Of a stretch of 34,233 nucleotides of DNA, positions 33,589 to 34,233 are shown in pieces; positions within the stretch are counted from its first letter, which is position 1, and each line of letters opens with the position of its first letter. The notes below the pieces were generated by a model. The model was not told the DNA's origin and ran no database searches. It saw nothing but the letters and a program-made list of their open reading frames with translations. The DNA comes from Saprospiraceae bacterium (GTDB lineage Bacteria > Bacteroidota > Bacteroidia > Chitinophagales > Saprospiraceae): positions 1 through 34,233 of the forward strand of contig JAHDCJ010000016.1 of the NCBI GenBank assembly GCA_020629935.1. Reading direction: 5' to 3'. Both the position numbers and the translations under genes were made by a program.

Positions 33589-34233
33589 CTATTTTCCAAC
33601 CATACAATCTAATGCCTTGCTTTGGATATCTTCTACGGTATCCATTGCTTTGCTTAGTAAGCTATTGAAATCTTTAAATCGTTTTCCAAAGCTAGAAGCC
33701 GTTTGATCATTGAAGTCGTAATTAAGGACGTCATTAGAACGATGGAGTTGAATCATCCCATTATTTAAAAATCCTACAGCTTCAAAAAAGCTTTCTTCGG
33801 GTAATTTGCAGCCTTTTACTTCTAATGCTAGTGAGGTAGTTTTGATGATCTTTCTACTAGAACCATCTACTAAACTCATCGCCTTTTTAACATAAGCTTT
33901 ACTGGTTTCAAGATCTTTTACCTGACTTGTTTCAGTCGAATTGTTGAGTAAATTTAAGGTAGCAATCATGGCTTTTTTTGCTTCGGCTAAATCATCTTGT
34001 ACGTCTTGTAAACTCGACGTAATTTGACTCGCACTTGGCTTCTTCCCTTGATTGGTAAGTTTAGGTGTATCATTTTCTTTGGTACTTTCTTCCGCTAATT
34101 TTTCCTCTTTAATTGGCGTAGTTTGTTTTCCTGTTTCTTCTTTTTCTTCTTCCAAAACAGCAGTAGGGTTTTTAGTAGTTTCTTCTTCCAAAACCACAGT
34201 CGGATTTTTAGTAGTTTCTTCTTTCTCTTCTAC
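33589..34233 (-). CDS. Glu/Lys-rich repeat protein of unknown function (5' partial)
   Basis: The frame is open to the right edge; a GTG at 34195-34197 lies inside a repeat and is not a convincing start. The visible N-terminal part is low complexity and built from a 12-residue unit, EETTKNPT(V/A)VLE, encoded by 36-nt copies at 34154-34189 and 34190-34225. The remaining about 150 residues are mostly helical (ITSSLQDVQDDLAEAKKAM ... SLVDGSSRKIIKTTSLALEVKGCKLP ... SLLSKAMDTVEDIQSKALDCMVGK), with no catalytic motif. I see no signal peptide in the visible part, but the true start is missing. It converges on pheT with 11 nt between stops. Family not recognised. Confidence 0.65.
   Translation of the reverse strand, partial: VEEKEETTKNPTVVLEEETTKNPTAVLEEEKEETGKQTTPIKEEKLAEESTKENDTPKLTNQGKKPSASQITSSLQDVQDDLAEAKKAMIATLNLLNNSTETSQVKDLETSKAYVKKAMSLVDGSSRKIIKTTSLALEVKGCKLPEESFFEAVGFLNNGMIQLHRSNDVLNYDFNDQTASSFGKRFKDFNSLLSKAMDTVEDIQSKALDCMVGK
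34154..34225 (-). repeat. Two copies of a 36-nt in-frame coding repeat
   Basis: Two adjacent 36-nt copies (34154-34189, 34190-34225), differing at a few positions, encode EETTKNPT(V/A)VLE. The repeat may continue beyond the right edge. Copy number could vary between strains. Confidence 0.6.

Overview
The window looks like chromosomal DNA from a marine or aquatic, low-GC (by eye about 36-37% G+C) member of the Bacteroidota, most likely near the Saprospiraceae. This is inferred from several traits. Three secreted proteins carry type IX secretion (T9SS) C-terminal sorting domains: type A on a GH16 glucanase and a PQQ sugar dehydrogenase, type B on a SprB-repeat protein. There are two TonB-dependent receptors with N-terminal carboxypeptidase-regulatory-like domains. 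Shine-Dalgarno sequences are mostly absent, several -7 elements match TAnnTTTG, and PheS carries a Cys-rich insert of the kind found in Bacteroidota. No tRNA, rRNA, CRISPR array or insertion sequence was recognised.

Layout. Positions 1-941 hold the end of a trypsin-like protease whose N-terminus resembles an effector-associated domain (EAD) of bacterial conflict systems. Positions 1029-5459 are a minus-strand block: a Cys-cluster protein, a laminarinase-like GH16 glucanase, a small SET-domain protein and a membrane-anchored SGNH hydrolase. Positions 5704-9668 hold a secreted protein with a Cys/His motif, a PcfJ-family protein behind a 366-nt leader, and a MORN/lipocalin-like secreted protein. 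Positions 9679-12111 form a tight minus-strand cluster: HMA metal-binding peptide, two-TM protein, TauE/SafE permease, MoaD and MoaE. It is followed by a zincin-like lipoprotein (12237-12818). Positions 13119-20861 carry a hybrid-type sensor histidine kinase, a SprB/T9SS type B surface protein directly followed by a TonB receptor, and the PQQ sugar dehydrogenase.

Positions 20986-25933 hold an unknown secreted protein, polyphosphate glucokinase, a lipoprotein, an S66 (LD-carboxypeptidase/MccF) peptidase and a Cys-rich MORN protein. Positions 25977-29923 hold a large OmpB-barrel TonB-type receptor, an odd C-rich spacer and an SRPBCC-GyrI fusion. Positions 30113-33577 encode both subunits of phenylalanyl-tRNA synthetase (pheS-pheT). 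The right edge cuts a Glu-rich repeat protein.

How it fits together. The surface genes (GH16, PQQ dehydrogenase, SprB-like protein, TonB receptors) suggest a gliding or surface-attached polysaccharide degrader. Glucan cleaved by GH16 could supply glucose for the polyphosphate glucokinase, but these genes are not in one operon and the link is only inference. The segments most worth a second look are the EAD-protease at the left edge, the HMA/two-TM/TSUP/moaDE cluster, the PcfJ gene with its leader, and a 10-bp inverted repeat that encloses the GH16 start codon. I did not find one gene set that I can confidently call a complete new system.
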